NCBI GenBank assembly: GCA_021781815.1
Contig: JAJXWB010000002.1
Coordinates: forward strand, 62,001-126,000
Length of the DNA: 64,000 nucleotides
Origin: Pseudomonadota bacterium
GTDB taxonomy: Bacteria > Pseudomonadota > Alphaproteobacteria > Rhizobiales > Beijerinckiaceae
Direction of reading: 5' to 3'
Shown: positions 46,015 to 54,808 of the stretch, piece after piece
How positions within the stretch are numbered: position 1 is the first letter of the stretch
Layout: every line of letters starts with the position of its first letter
Program-made: the position numbers and the translations under genes
The notes under the pieces: generated by a model
Told to the model about the DNA's origin: nothing
What the model saw: only the letters and a program-made list of their open reading frames with translations
The model's database searches: none

Positions 46015-48491
46015 GGGTTTGCTTCTCTCGCCAGATCCTCGGCCGCCGCCTTCAGCTCCTCGTCACGCGCCGCTCCATAGATCGGTTCCCGCCCGATCTC
46101 CAGCATGACCGGCACGGCCATCGGCGAGACGCGGTCGAGCGCGCGATGGACGATTCGACCCTCGATCCGGTCGAGCATGGCGGAAAGACGCGCAATGTCC
46201 AGCAGGCCGCTGGAGGCGTCGGCATAGGCTGCTTCCAGCAGGATGTGATCGGGCTGATGCCGCCGCAGAACATCGTAGATCAGATCCGTCGAAACCGTCA
46301 CCTGCCGTCCGGTCTTTTCCCTGCCCGGAGAGCGCCGCTCGATCAGGCCGGCGATGATCGCGCAATTCCGGAAGGTGCGTTTCATCAGCGCGGAGTCCTG
46401 CAGCCATTCCTCGAGATCGTCGCCAAGCATGTCGCGCGAAAACAAATGGGCCAGATCGGCGCGGCCGGGGTCGGCGAGCGACCAGACGGCGATGGCATAA
46501 TCATTCGCGACGAATCCAAGCGGCTTCAGCCCCGCGCGCTCCATGCGTCGCGTCAGCAGCATGCCGAGAGTCTGGTGCGCGAGACGGCCCTCGAACGGAT
46601 AGGCCACCATGAAGAATTTTCCGCCGCGCGGAAATGTCTCCACGAGCAGGTTTGAACGGCCCGGCAGCGTCGAGCGCGTGAGTTGCTCGTTCAGCCAGTC
46701 GCGCACCTGTTCCGGCAGATGCTTCCAGTGCGCAGGCGTCGCCAGAATGCTTCGCACACGTTCGGCAAGAGAGGTAGAGAGCGGAAATTTTCCGCCGGCA
46801 TAGGAGGGAATTTTCGGCGCGGCGCTGTTTGCGCGCCGCACCAGCGCTTCATTCTCCACGATGCCCTGCAGGCTCAGGATTTCGCCGCCGAAAAGAAACG
46901 TGTCGCCGGGCGAAAGCGTCTCCAGAAAATATTCCTCGATCTCGCCGAGCACGCGGCCGCCGCGCGTGAGCGGTCCGGTATAGGCTGTTCCCGCTTTCGC
47001 GCCGCGTGCGCGAATCAGGCGCACCTTCAGCACGTCGGATTCGACGATGGTTCCGACATTCATGCGATAGGACTGCGCGATGCGTGGGTTGGCGACGCGC
47101 CACAGACCGTCCGCCGCCCGTCTGATCTTTGCGAAACGATCGTATGCTTTCAGGGCGTATCCGCCGGTCGCGACGAAATCGAGCGTGCGATTGAATGTCT
47201 CACGTGCGAGATCGGCGTAGGGCGCGGCGGACGTGACTTCGTCGTAGAGCGCATCGGCGGCAAACGGTTCTGCGCAGGCTGAACCAAGAACATGCTGCGC
47301 CAGTACGTCGAGCCCGCCTGTGCGCGCCACCGGCGTATCCTGCGCGTTTTCGCGCGCGGCATCGACGGCGGCCACGCATTCCAGCACTTCGAATCTGTTC
47401 GCCGGAACGAGGATCGCGCGTGACGACTCGTCGATCCGATGGTTCGCGCGGCCAATGCGCTGGGCGAGGCGGCTTGCTCCCTTGGGCGCGCCGACATTGA
47501 CCACAAGGTCGACGTCGCCCCAGTCGATCCCCAGATCGAGCGTCGAGGTGCAGACGATCGCGCGCAATTTGCCTGCGGACATGGCGGCCTCCACCTTGCG
47601 GCGCTGGCCGGCGTCGAGCGAGCCGTGGTGGAGTGCGATCGGCAGCGCGTCCTCGTTGAGGCGCCAGATCTCCTGAAACACGAATTCGGCTTGCGCGCGC
47701 GTATTGACGAAGACGAGCGTCATCTTCGCCGCGCCGATCGCGGCGTAGATTTCGGCCAGCGCATGGCGGGCGCTGTGACCGGCCCAGGGCAGGCTCTCCC
47801 GCGTATCGAGTATCGACAGATCCGCCGGCGCGCCGGGCGGCGCCGTCACCAGATCGGCGAGCTGCCCGCGCCCCGAGATGAAGCGCCTGAGTTCATCGGG
47901 CTCGCGCACGGTCGCCGACAGGCCGGTCGCCAGATGCGCCGGCGCGATCGACCGCAGGCGCGCAAGCCCGAGCGCGAGCAGGTCGCCGCGTTTCGACAGG
48001 GACAGCGCATGCAGTTCGTCGAGCACCACACGTCGCAGATCCGCGAACAAATGGACCGCGTCCGGCGAGGCCAGCAGCAGCGCCAGTTGCTCGGGCGTCG
48101 TCAACAGCATGTCAGGCGGGTTGCGACGCTGGCGCTGACGTTTTTGCGCCGATGTATCGCCGGTGCGCGTCTCGATGCGGACGGGCAGGTTCATTTCGGC
48201 GACGGGGATTTCGAGATTTCGATGCACGTCGACCGCGAGCGCCTTCAGTGGCGAGATGTAGAGCGTGTGCAGGCGCCCGCCCGGGCTGTTGGCGCGGCAC
48301 CTTTCGCTGAGGTCGATCAGAGAAGGGAGGAATCCTGCGAGCGTCTTGCCGGCGCCGGTCGGCGCAATCAGCAGCGCGCTGCGCCCGGCCTGCGTGCTGG
48401 CGACGATCTGCAACTGATGCGCGCGGGCGCTCCAGCCACGCGACATGAACCAGCTCTCGAAGCGCGCAGGCAAACCTGAAGCGGCAGTCAC
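46011..48491 (-). CDS. Ligase-associated DNA damage response DEXH box helicase (Lhr-like)
   Basis: This 826-residue superfamily 2 helicase has Walker A LIAPTGAGKTLAGFLPSL near residue 39, the box VVLDELHALSLSKRGDLL (DELH) near residue 150, LHHGSLDAGQRRKVE, and motif VI GRANHRIDESSRAI, followed by the long C-terminal region of Lhr-like proteins. It unwinds DNA 3' to 5' in proposed repair roles. It precedes and overlaps pdeM. The length agrees with the stand-alone Lhr-core group rather than giant Lhr. Confidence 0.92.
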   Translation of the reverse strand: MTAASGLPARFESWFMSRGWSARAHQLQIVASTQAGRSALLIAPTGAGKTLAGFLPSLIDLSERCRANSPGGRLHTLYISPLKALAVDVHRNLEIPVAEMNLPVRIETRTGDTSAQKRQRQRRNPPDMLLTTPEQLALLLASPDAVHLFADLRRVVLDELHALSLSKRGDLLALGLARLRSIAPAHLATGLSATVREPDELRRFISGRGQLADLVTAPPGAPADLSILDTRESLPWAGHSARHALAEIYAAIGAAKMTLVFVNTRAQAEFVFQEIWRLNEDALPIALHHGSLDAGQRRKVEAAMSAGKLRAIVCTSTLDLGIDWGDVDLVVNVGAPKGASRLAQRIGRANHRIDESSRAILVPANRFEVLECVAAVDAARENAQDTPVARTGGLDVLAQHVLGSACAEPFAADALYDEVTSAAPYADLARETFNRTLDFVATGGYALKAYDRFAKIRRAADGLWRVANPRIAQSYRMNVGTIVESDVLKVRLIRARGAKAGTAYTGPLTRGGRVLGEIEEYFLETLSPGDTFLFGGEILSLQGIVENEALVRRANSAAPKIPSYAGGKFPLSTSLAERVRSILATPAHWKHLPEQVRDWLNEQLTRSTLPGRSNLLVETFPRGGKFFMVAYPFEGRLAHQTLGMLLTRRMERAGLKPLGFVANDYAIAVWSLADPGRADLAHLFSRDMLGDDLEEWLQDSALMKRTFRNCAIIAGLIERRSPGREKTGRQVTVSTDLIYDVLRRHQPDHILLEAAYADASSGLLDIARLSAMLDRIEGRIVHRALDRVSPMAVPVMLEIGREPIYGAARDEELKAAAEDLAREANP

Positions 48492-48674
48492 GCAGGCAGG
48501 CTACAGGGAATAGCGCCCGGCCGACAATTGCCGCGAACTGGCGCGAGATCGGTTCGTGATCCGTGCAGCTTTGGAACGGACTTTCTTTGGCGACGACGCC
48601 CGGCCCCGGAACTTTTCACGCATGACCGACGTTGCAGAGCTATCGGAGTTGATGCGCTCGATCTGGAGGGCGTC

Positions 48675-48947
48675 ATGGGGCAGTCTGACGAAAGCATCCG
48701 GTTGAACCTGCTCTCACGCGCGATCCTCGGCGCAACGGCGGCCATCGGGCTGGCGTTGGCTGTCTTCGCGGCGCCAACCAATGTCGGCGCTTTTGTCCGC
48801 CCGCAGTTCCGGCCCGGCATTGAACTCCATCGCCTGAGCGATGCGCCCGGCATTGCGTTGAAGCGCGCCTATGGCCGCGAAGACGAGGATTGCGTCGTGA
48901 TCGCGCCTCCAGGCGGGGCCACGCCGAATCGGTTTGTATGCCGTTGA
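48675..48947 (+). CDS. Small secreted or membrane-anchored hypothetical protein
   Basis: This 90-residue product has one hydrophobic segment, LSRAILGATAAIGLALAVFAA, around residues 13-33 (first 20 residues suffice for a span), resembling a signal peptide or anchor. A mature part with two cysteines and a REDEDCVVIAPPGG segment follows. GGAGG lies 5 bases before ATG 48675, which is a strong start. No family is recognised. The 183 bases upstream to the helicase gene hold nothing identifiable. Confidence 0.6.
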   Translation: MGQSDESIRLNLLSRAILGATAAIGLALAVFAAPTNVGAFVRPQFRPGIELHRLSDAPGIALKRAYGREDEDCVVIAPPGGATPNRFVCR

Positions 48948-48999
48948 AACGGGCCGTTCCGAAACGCGACAGCGCCCGACGCTCGCCTCATTCGTCAAA

Positions 49000-50748
49000 T
49001 CACGCGCCCTTGTCGACGTCGAGCGCGTCGCCATCGCTGCGCCAGAGCGCCCGCGTGAAATTGCGACCGGTCTGACGGTCGCCGCCGCCAAGGAAGCTCG
49101 AAAGGAAGCCCGAAAGGATCGCCGCAGCGAATCCCGTCACTGCGCCGACCGCGAGCTTTTCCGCCGTTATCTGGCCGGCGAGGAGCGTGGTTTCGGCTGC
49201 GCCCAGGCCGACGACCAGCGCGACTATGGCGTCGATGCCCCGCGCGCGCGGCCAGAGCGCCAGCGCCATCAGCGGCGCGAGCGACGCCGCGGAGAAAGCG
49301 AGGGCCAGGCCGATCAGCAGTCGCGGGTCGAGTTCCCGCGCGGCGGTGACCGACGCGCCCATCACGATCGCGCCGATCAGAATGGCGCGGGTGATGGCGA
49401 GCCGCCGGCTGGTGAGCGCGGACTGGTCCCGCACGTGGTGAACCGCATCGTTCCCGAGCGCGATGGCGGCCGAAAGCGCGCCGGAGGCCGCCAGCGACAG
49501 GCTGAGGGCGACGATGGCGGCCCACACCAGGCCGGAGACGGCCGCGCCCAGCGAGGTGAGCGGCGCCAGCGCCGTCAGCAGGAACATCCCGCGGGTCTGG
49601 ATGTCGTCCGGCCGCAATTCTCCCTTGAAGCCCGGCGCATGCTGGCAGGCCGCGCGCGCGTCGGCCGGGGTTGAGGCGGCGACGCCGCACATCGCCACCA
49701 GCCGGGTGGAGTTGGCCGAATAGATCACGTCGGGCAGGCGCTCCGGTCGTCGTCCCACCATCGTATCCAGCAGGGCGAGCGTCGATGCTGCGACGGTCGC
49801 CGCGATCAGGGCGGCGGCGACGGTCCCCCAGATCACAGCGCCGATCCCGGCGCGGACAGCGACTGCGCGGTCGCGCACCGCCGTCAGCGGCGCGAGCAGC
49901 GGCGCGCAGGAGGCCATGCCGAGCGCCATGCCCAGGGACAGGGCCGGGCTCGCGGGCTGGCTCGCTGCGCCCTGCCAGGTCGCTATCTGGGTTACGGCCG
50001 TCGCCCATGCCGATCCGTCCCCGATGACGGGCAGGGCCAGTGGCTGGCCGCGCGCCGCGAGCAGGGCCAACGGCAGGCCGAAGGCCGCCATGAACACGCC
50101 GCCTGCCGCCGCCGCGATCCAGACCGCGCCCAACTCGCCGCCCGGCGCTGTCGCCAGGATCAGGACAACGCCGATGATCGCCGCCGCCACAGGGCGCTCG
50201 ACGCCCACGATGGTGCTGATGCCGGTGACCGCGGTTTCGTAGCCAGCAAGCGCGGCCAGCAGCGCCGTGACGCCGACGATCGCGGCGGCGCCGAGCCGCA
50301 GGGGCAGGTTTCTGAAACGCGCCGCGATCAGGTCGGAGATCGAGAAAGCGCCGGTCTTGCGCAGGTAGGGGCCGCTGATCAGCATGGCGCAGGCGAGTCC
50401 GCCGCCAAAACCGGCGAAGACCCCGATCCCGGAAAAATGGTCGGCGACGGGTGGCGTGAACGGGCTGGCCAGCGCCACGGCGAGTCCGGCTGCGGCGAGC
50501 CCCGCGTAGGTCGGCGGCGTGGAGCGCCCGGCTGCGTAGAAGAACGAGATGCGCATCGAGCGCACGAGAACGCCGATCAGCGACAGGCCGACGAGGAGCG
50601 TGACCGGACCGGCCGCGGCGATCATCCGCTCCGGCGCGCCGACGCGGTCGATCATGACGATCAGGCCCGCCGCCGCGGCGAAAGCCGCCATGACGAAAGC
50701 CGCCCGTCCGTCAATGGCGGCGCGTTCGGACAGGGCGTCCTCGGTCAT
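49000..50748 (-). CDS. Sodium:solute symporter family protein (VC_2705/ActP-like)
   Basis: This 582-residue inner-membrane protein has about 13 hydrophobic segments in the SSS arrangement. An N-terminal ISFFYAAGRSTPPTYAGLA block recalls the GR-containing start of acetate-type symporters, followed by GAFSISDLIAARFRN (the sodium-symporter signature region). It likely imports a monocarboxylate such as acetate with Na+. ATG 50748 is chosen; 27 more codons are open upstream but overlap the divergent regulator's start. No fused kinase domain is present. The divergent NarL-type regulator suggests local control. Confidence 0.8.
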   Translation of the reverse strand: MTEDALSERAAIDGRAAFVMAAFAAAAGLIVMIDRVGAPERMIAAAGPVTLLVGLSLIGVLVRSMRISFFYAAGRSTPPTYAGLAAAGLAVALASPFTPPVADHFSGIGVFAGFGGGLACAMLISGPYLRKTGAFSISDLIAARFRNLPLRLGAAAIVGVTALLAALAGYETAVTGISTIVGVERPVAAAIIGVVLILATAPGGELGAVWIAAAAGGVFMAAFGLPLALLAARGQPLALPVIGDGSAWATAVTQIATWQGAASQPASPALSLGMALGMASCAPLLAPLTAVRDRAVAVRAGIGAVIWGTVAAALIAATVAASTLALLDTMVGRRPERLPDVIYSANSTRLVAMCGVAASTPADARAACQHAPGFKGELRPDDIQTRGMFLLTALAPLTSLGAAVSGLVWAAIVALSLSLAASGALSAAIALGNDAVHHVRDQSALTSRRLAITRAILIGAIVMGASVTAARELDPRLLIGLALAFSAASLAPLMALALWPRARGIDAIVALVVGLGAAETTLLAGQITAEKLAVGAVTGFAAAILSGFLSSFLGGGDRQTGRNFTRALWRSDGDALDVDKGA

Positions 50749-50813
50749 CGGCCGTTTCAATCCGAGCCTCCCGGAGCGTTCAAAACTTGCGCGGCGCGCC
50801 ATGCGATGGATAG

Positions 50814-51533
50814 ATGGCGACGGTCGCACTCACAAGGGCGCGGCGCAACGGAGGCAAAGTGGCCGCGACTTCCACCCGTATCCTGATCGCCGACGACCAT
50901 CCGCTCGTGCGCGGCGCGCTCGCCCAGGCCGTAGCCGGCGCAGTGCCCGATGCGGACATTCTGGAAGCCGGCGATCTCGATGGCCTGACGCGCATGCTCG
51001 CGGCCAAGGGCGGGATCGATCTCGTTCTGCTCGATCTCGCCATGCCCGGCGTGCGTGGCTTTTCCGGTCTGATGTACCTGCGCGCGGAACACCCGGACGT
51101 CCCGGTCGTCGTTGTGTCGGCCAACGAGGATCGCGGCGTCATGCGGCGGTGCGTCGATTTCGGCGCTTCTGGATTCATCCCGAAGACGACCGACATCGAG
51201 GCGATGCGCGCCGCCATTCGGCAGGTGCTCGCGGGAGAGATATGGACGCCGCCCGATGTCGACCTGAGCGCGCCGGCCGACAGGGAAACCGCTGATCTGG
51301 TGCGGCGCATGGCCTCGCTGACGCCGCAGCAGGTGCGTGTGCTGATGATGGTTTCGGGCGGGCTGCTCAACAAACAGATCGCATACGAACTCAGCGTGTC
51401 CGAGGCGACCGTGAAGGCCCATGTATCGGCGATCCTGACCAAGCTCGGCGTCGAAAGCCGGACGCAGGCCGTGATCACGGCCGCCAGGGTGGAAGGTCTG
51501 TCGGCGCCGGCGACGGTTCGCGCCACGGACTGA
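50814..51533 (+). CDS. NarL/LuxR-type response regulator (ErdR/CrbR-like)
   Basis: This 239-residue regulator has a receiver (RILIADDHPLVRGALAQAV; phospho-aspartate in LVLLDLAMPGVRGFSGLMYL; VVVSAN; lysine in SGFIPKT) and a LuxR helix-turn-helix (LTPQQVRVLMMVSGGLLNKQ with IAYELSVSEATVKAH). The GFSGLMYLRAEHPDVP / GFIPK pattern recalls ErdR/CrbR, which control acetate and ethanol use. It is divergent from the symporter, 65 bp apart, and no histidine kinase is next to it, so the cognate kinase must be elsewhere. Confidence 0.86.
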   Translation: MATVALTRARRNGGKVAATSTRILIADDHPLVRGALAQAVAGAVPDADILEAGDLDGLTRMLAAKGGIDLVLLDLAMPGVRGFSGLMYLRAEHPDVPVVVVSANEDRGVMRRCVDFGASGFIPKTTDIEAMRAAIRQVLAGEIWTPPDVDLSAPADRETADLVRRMASLTPQQVRVLMMVSGGLLNKQIAYELSVSEATVKAHVSAILTKLGVESRTQAVITAARVEGLSAPATVRATD

Positions 51534-51601
51534 TCTGCGGCGCATTGACAGACATGACGGCGCTTCCCATCTCCCGCCCGTCCGGGCCGAAGGAGGCTCC
51601 T

Positions 51602-52003
51602 GTGCGAATCGTTCTGTTAGCGGTTGTATTCGCCGGCCTCGCGGGTTTCGCTTCCGCGGAAGGTGGCTCGGCGCCCGATCCGGCTGGCGCGGAGAATGGT
51701 CGCTACAGCATGACGCCGGTCGCCGACGGTTTCCTGCGGCTCGACACGCGCACCGGCGCCGTGTCGCTCTGCAAGGTCGAGAACGGCGCGGCTCGCTGCG
51801 AGGCGGCGGCCGAGGAGCGCGCCGCGTTGCAGGACGAGATAGACCGGCTTGCACGCCAGAATGACGCGCTGAAGGGCGACGGCGAATGGGGCGGGCTGCC
51901 GACCCGGCAGGAACTGGACAGGGCGCTTGATTTCGCCGAGCGGTTCATGCGGAGGATGATGAGGATCATGCGCAACGACGATTCGCTGAAAGACCGGACC
52001 TGA
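51602..52003 (+). CDS. Secreted coiled-coil hypothetical protein
   Basis: This 133-residue protein starts at GTG 51602, five bases after a perfect AGGAGG, and begins with a signal peptide VRIVLLAVVFAGLAGFASA. The mature part has a small domain (GRYSMTPVADGFLRLDTRTG, SLCKVENGARC-like cysteine pair) and a helical heptad stretch (ERAALQDEIDRLARQNDALK). An ATG at 51545 in the same frame lacks a ribosome site. It is co-directional with the regulator and the DUF6460 gene. Function unknown. Confidence 0.72.
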   Translation: MRIVLLAVVFAGLAGFASAEGGSAPDPAGAENGRYSMTPVADGFLRLDTRTGAVSLCKVENGAARCEAAAEERAALQDEIDRLARQNDALKGDGEWGGLPTRQELDRALDFAERFMRRMMRIMRNDDSLKDRT

Positions 52004-52068
52004 GCGGCCGCGCCGCGCCTTTGCCGGATAGAGTTCATCCCGCCTTTTTTCATCCACGGAATACTGCC

Positions 52069-52416
52069 ATGAGCGCCCCCGAATTTCCTCGACATCCTGC
52101 GATCGACGCGACGTCGGAGACGCCGGCCGACCGGACGACGTCGTCAGCCTCGGCCCTCCAGCGATTCATCGGCGGGCCCCCGGCCGTTGTATTCGTCCGC
52201 CTGCTGTTCGTGTCGCTCGTGGTCGGCGCGCTGCTGGTGTGGCTCGATATCCGGCCCTACGATGTGTTTGTCTGGATTAGCCGCTTCTTCAATCGCCTGT
52301 GGCTCATGGGCTGGGATGCGGTCCGGGAGATCGCCGAATATGTGATGGCCGGCGCCGTGATCGTCGTGCCGGTATGGCTGCTCATGCGCATCTTCGCCGC
52401 GAGGCCGGCGCGGTGA
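52069..52416 (+). CDS. DUF6460-like small inner-membrane protein
   Basis: This 115-residue protein has a polar N-terminus of about 45 residues, then SALQRFIGGPPAVVFVRLLF and a hydrophobic span VSLVVGALLVWLDI near residue 64, and a second span GAVIVVPVWLLMRIF at the end. The RFIGG-P layout followed by a domain ending in a second span matches my recall of DUF6460 proteins of Hyphomicrobiales. The role is unknown. ATG 52069 is used. Confidence 0.65.
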   Translation: MSAPEFPRHPAIDATSETPADRTTSSASALQRFIGGPPAVVFVRLLFVSLVVGALLVWLDIRPYDVFVWISRFFNRLWLMGWDAVREIAEYVMAGAVIVVPVWLLMRIFAARPAR

Positions 52417-52499
52417 TCGGTCTGCGCGCATTTTCAGCGCGTTGACGCCGGTTCCGCCGCCTCTCGATCGGCTGTGTCAGCCGCAGCGCCGCTGCGCGT

Positions 52500-53585
52500 T
52501 CAGAGGCTTCGATCGGGAGAAAGTCTCCATTCTCCTGCCTTGCGCCCGACCACGGGAGCAAGGCTCGCCAGCCCCTCGCTCGCCAGGCGTCCGACCAGAC
52601 CGCGTTTGATGCGCCCGACAAGGCCAATGCCCTCGAACACCAGCGCCGAATAAATCTGCAGCAGCGTGGCGCCGGCCTCGATCTTGGCGAAGGCCGTCTC
52701 CGGGCTGTCGACGCCGCCCGCGCCAACCAGCGGAAACTGTCCTTCGACGCGCTGATATGTCTCGGCGAGCATGCGGGTGGACAGGTCGAACAGAGGTCGG
52801 CCGGAGAGGCCGCCTGTCTCCGCTTTCTTCGAATCGGAGAGGGATTGCGGCCGCGAGATCGTTGTGTTCGACACGATCAGGCCGTCGATTTTTTGCGCGC
52901 GGGCGACGCGGATGATGTCGTCGAGATTTTGAAGTGCGAGGTCCGGGGCGATTTTCAGAAGCAGCGGCCTGCGCTGGAGCGCCTTCTCCCGCGCGTCCAT
53001 GACGCGGGCGAGAAGCTCGTCGAGCTGTGCGGCCTGCTGCAGGTCGCGCAGGCCCGGCGTATTGGGCGAGGAAATATTGATCGTGAAATAGGAAGCGACG
53101 TTGGCGAATGCGGCGACGCCCGCCGCATAATCGGCGATGCGGTCGCTCGCCTCCTTGTTTGCGCCGACGTTGACGCCGACGATTCCTTTTCGGAGACGGC
53201 GCGCCCTCAGCCGACGCAGCACGGGCTCATGCCCCTCGCTGTTGAAGCCAAAACGGTTGATCACGCCACGGTCGACGGGCAGGCGGAACAGGCGCGGGCG
53301 CGGATTGCCCGGCTGCGGCAGCGGCGTGACTGTGCCGACTTCCGCAAAGCCGAAGCCGAGCGCCAGCAGCGCGTCAGGAACTTCGCCGCCCTTGTCGAAA
53401 CCTGCCGCCATTCCAAGCGGATTGGGAAAGTCGAGACCGAAGGCCTTGACGGCGAGTCTCTTGTCGTCGCCGCCGCAACTCGGCAGCGGCGCGTGTTTCA
53501 GTCCCAGCACGGTCGCGCGATGCGCGGCTTCGGCGTCGAGCGACAGCAACAGCGGGCGGGCGAGGGAATCGAACAGGCCGATCAT
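52500..53585 (-). CDS. pyrD: Dihydroorotate dehydrogenase (quinone)
   Basis: This 361-residue class 2, membrane-associated flavoenzyme oxidises dihydroorotate to orotate with quinone in pyrimidine synthesis. It has MIGLFDSLARPLLLSLDAEAAH (the first 20 residues form the hydrophobic N-terminal helix of class 2), NPLGMAAGFDKGGE, VGTVTPLPQPGNPRPR, the catalytic-serine region YFTINISSPNTPGLR, and LVGAGGVDSPETAF for FMN phosphate binding. The start overlaps the DUF952 gene by 4 bp (ATGA). Confidence 0.97.
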   Translation of the reverse strand: MIGLFDSLARPLLLSLDAEAAHRATVLGLKHAPLPSCGGDDKRLAVKAFGLDFPNPLGMAAGFDKGGEVPDALLALGFGFAEVGTVTPLPQPGNPRPRLFRLPVDRGVINRFGFNSEGHEPVLRRLRARRLRKGIVGVNVGANKEASDRIADYAAGVAAFANVASYFTINISSPNTPGLRDLQQAAQLDELLARVMDAREKALQRRPLLLKIAPDLALQNLDDIIRVARAQKIDGLIVSNTTISRPQSLSDSKKAETGGLSGRPLFDLSTRMLAETYQRVEGQFPLVGAGGVDSPETAFAKIEAGATLLQIYSALVFEGIGLVGRIKRGLVGRLASEGLASLAPVVGRKAGEWRLSPDRSL

Positions 53586-53926
53586 GTGAGAAGTCCCGTG
53601 AAATCGTGGCCGCCGCCAGGCTGCAACGGCAAGGGCGCGACGCGAACAACGTCCGCGAAGGCCAGCGGCGCGTAGAGGTGGGGAAACAGATCCCCGCCAC
53701 GCGAGACCTCCCATTTCAAGGCGGCTCCGAGACGCTCCGCCGCAACGGCCACCAGCAGAAGGTCGGCTTGTCCGGCAAAATGCCTGCGGGCGGTTTCCTC
53801 TGCCTGGGCGGCGGTGGAAAAATGGATGTAGCCATCCGCCAGATCGACCGGCGCGCCGGCGAAGAGTCCGGAGGACTGAGCGATGCGCCAAAGCGCGCTG
53901 GGAACGATCTTGTAAATCAAAGTCAC
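53582..53926 (-). CDS. DUF952 family protein
   Basis: This 114-residue protein starts MTLIYKIVPSALWRIAQSSG and has GAPVDLADGYIHFSTAAQAEETA and LKWEVSRGGDLFPHLYAPL, the characteristic DUF952 blocks (DGFIHxS near residue 31 and FPHLYxPL). The fold resembles ADP-ribosyltransferase or 2'-phosphotransferase-like proteins, but no function is established. It overlaps pyrD by 4 bp, a pairing common in Hyphomicrobiales. Confidence 0.88.
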   Translation of the reverse strand: MTLIYKIVPSALWRIAQSSGLFAGAPVDLADGYIHFSTAAQAEETARRHFAGQADLLLVAVAAERLGAALKWEVSRGGDLFPHLYAPLAFADVVRVAPLPLQPGGGHDFTGLLT

Positions 53927-54022
53927 GGCCGGCCTCGCGCTCGCTCTATGCGCCGACGCTCGCCCGCGGTCGAGGGCTCAGCCTGAATTAGGTCAAAATT
54001 CCGATACCTTGTGAAACATCTC

Positions 54023-54051
54023 TTGTTTACGTGAAACAACAGGCATATAAA
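54023..54051 (+). promoter_or_regulatory. Promoter with palindromic operator for the S24 regulator gene
   Basis: TTGTTT (54023-54028, a good -35) and TATAAA (54046-54051, -10) are separated by exactly 17 bases. The -35 is half of a perfect inverted repeat, TTGTTT-ACGTG-AAACAA (54023-54039). A related GTGAAACA at 54011-54018 lies just upstream in direct orientation to GTGAAACA at 54031-54038. A repressor bound here would block RNA polymerase, which fits autoregulation by the S24 protein encoded 49 bases downstream. Confidence 0.7.
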
Positions 54052-54099
54052 GGACATGTATCCTAGTTCTTAGATTGGTCCTGTTGTGCGGAGGCGCTG

Positions 54100-54729
54100 A
54101 TGCTCACGCATTCCCAAATTTGGGCGGCCATCGATTCTTTGGCGGCGCGCCATGACATGTCGCCGTCGGGCCTCGCGCGCAAGGCGGGGCTGGATCCGAC
54201 CACATTCAACAAGTCCAAACGCAAGTCGCCCGACGGGCGTCTGCGCTGGCCCTCGACCGAGTCGATCGCGAAAATTCTGGATGCGACTGGCGCGAGCATC
54301 GACCTGTTCATGTCCTTGCTTGGCCCCGATGCGCCTGCCCACCGCCGGCCGCTGCCGCTGATTGGCCTGGCGCAGGCGGGCGACGGCGGTTATTTCGACG
54401 ACGGCGGTTTTCCCGTCGGCGCGGGCTGGGAGGAAATCGACTTTCCCGCTGTCGCCGATCCGCATGCCTATGCCCTGGAGATCGCCGGGGATTCGATGTC
54501 GCCGGCCTATCGTGACGGCGATCGTGTGATCGTATCGCCTGCTGCGCCCGTGCGTCGCGGCGACCGTGTCGTCGTCAAGACAACCTCGGGCGAAATTCTC
54601 GCCAAGGAACTCAAGCGTCAGACTGCGAAAACGATAGAGCTGAAATCGCTCAATCCCGAGCATCCCGACCGCACGATCCCGGTGCAGGATATGCGGTGGA
54701 TCGCCCGGATCGTCTGGACGAGTCAGTAG
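54100..54729 (+). CDS. XRE-HTH/S24 peptidase-type transcriptional repressor
   Basis: This 209-residue LexA/CI-like regulator has an N-terminal helix-turn-helix (MSPSGLARKAGLDPTTFNKS near residue 20) and a C-terminal S24 domain. The catalytic serine lies in IAGDSMSPAYRDGD near residue 129 and the lysine in GEILAKELKRQ near residue 166. A possible self-cleavage Ala-Gly lies in GLAQAGDGG near residue 90. Such proteins usually sense stress and repress themselves and a few targets. ATG 54100 has no obvious strong ribosome site. The upstream palindrome at the -35 box is its likely operator. Confidence 0.88.
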   Translation: MLTHSQIWAAIDSLAARHDMSPSGLARKAGLDPTTFNKSKRKSPDGRLRWPSTESIAKILDATGASIDLFMSLLGPDAPAHRRPLPLIGLAQAGDGGYFDDGGFPVGAGWEEIDFPAVADPHAYALEIAGDSMSPAYRDGDRVIVSPAAPVRRGDRVVVKTTSGEILAKELKRQTAKTIELKSLNPEHPDRTIPVQDMRWIARIVWTSQ

Positions 54730-54733
54730 GGAG

Positions 54734-54762
54734 TTGAAAGTCGTGCGCCGGTCCTGTATATG
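54734..54762 (+). promoter_or_regulatory. Candidate promoter of the rimP-nusA-infB operon
   Basis: TTGAAA (54734-54739) and TATATG (54757-54762) are separated by exactly 17 bases, immediately after the S24 gene. Transcription would begin near 54769, about 100 bases before the rimP start, leaving room for the attenuator hairpin at 54809. Confidence 0.6.
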
Positions 54763-54808
54763 AATTGCAGCATACAGTCTCATGGATCGCATTGGACGGT
54801 CATATTGA

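Noticed and set aside
52482-52496. CGCAGCG-C-CGCTGCG palindrome between DUF6460 and pyrD genes as a bidirectional terminator
   Set aside because: The centre is too short for an unstrained loop and no T-runs flank it.
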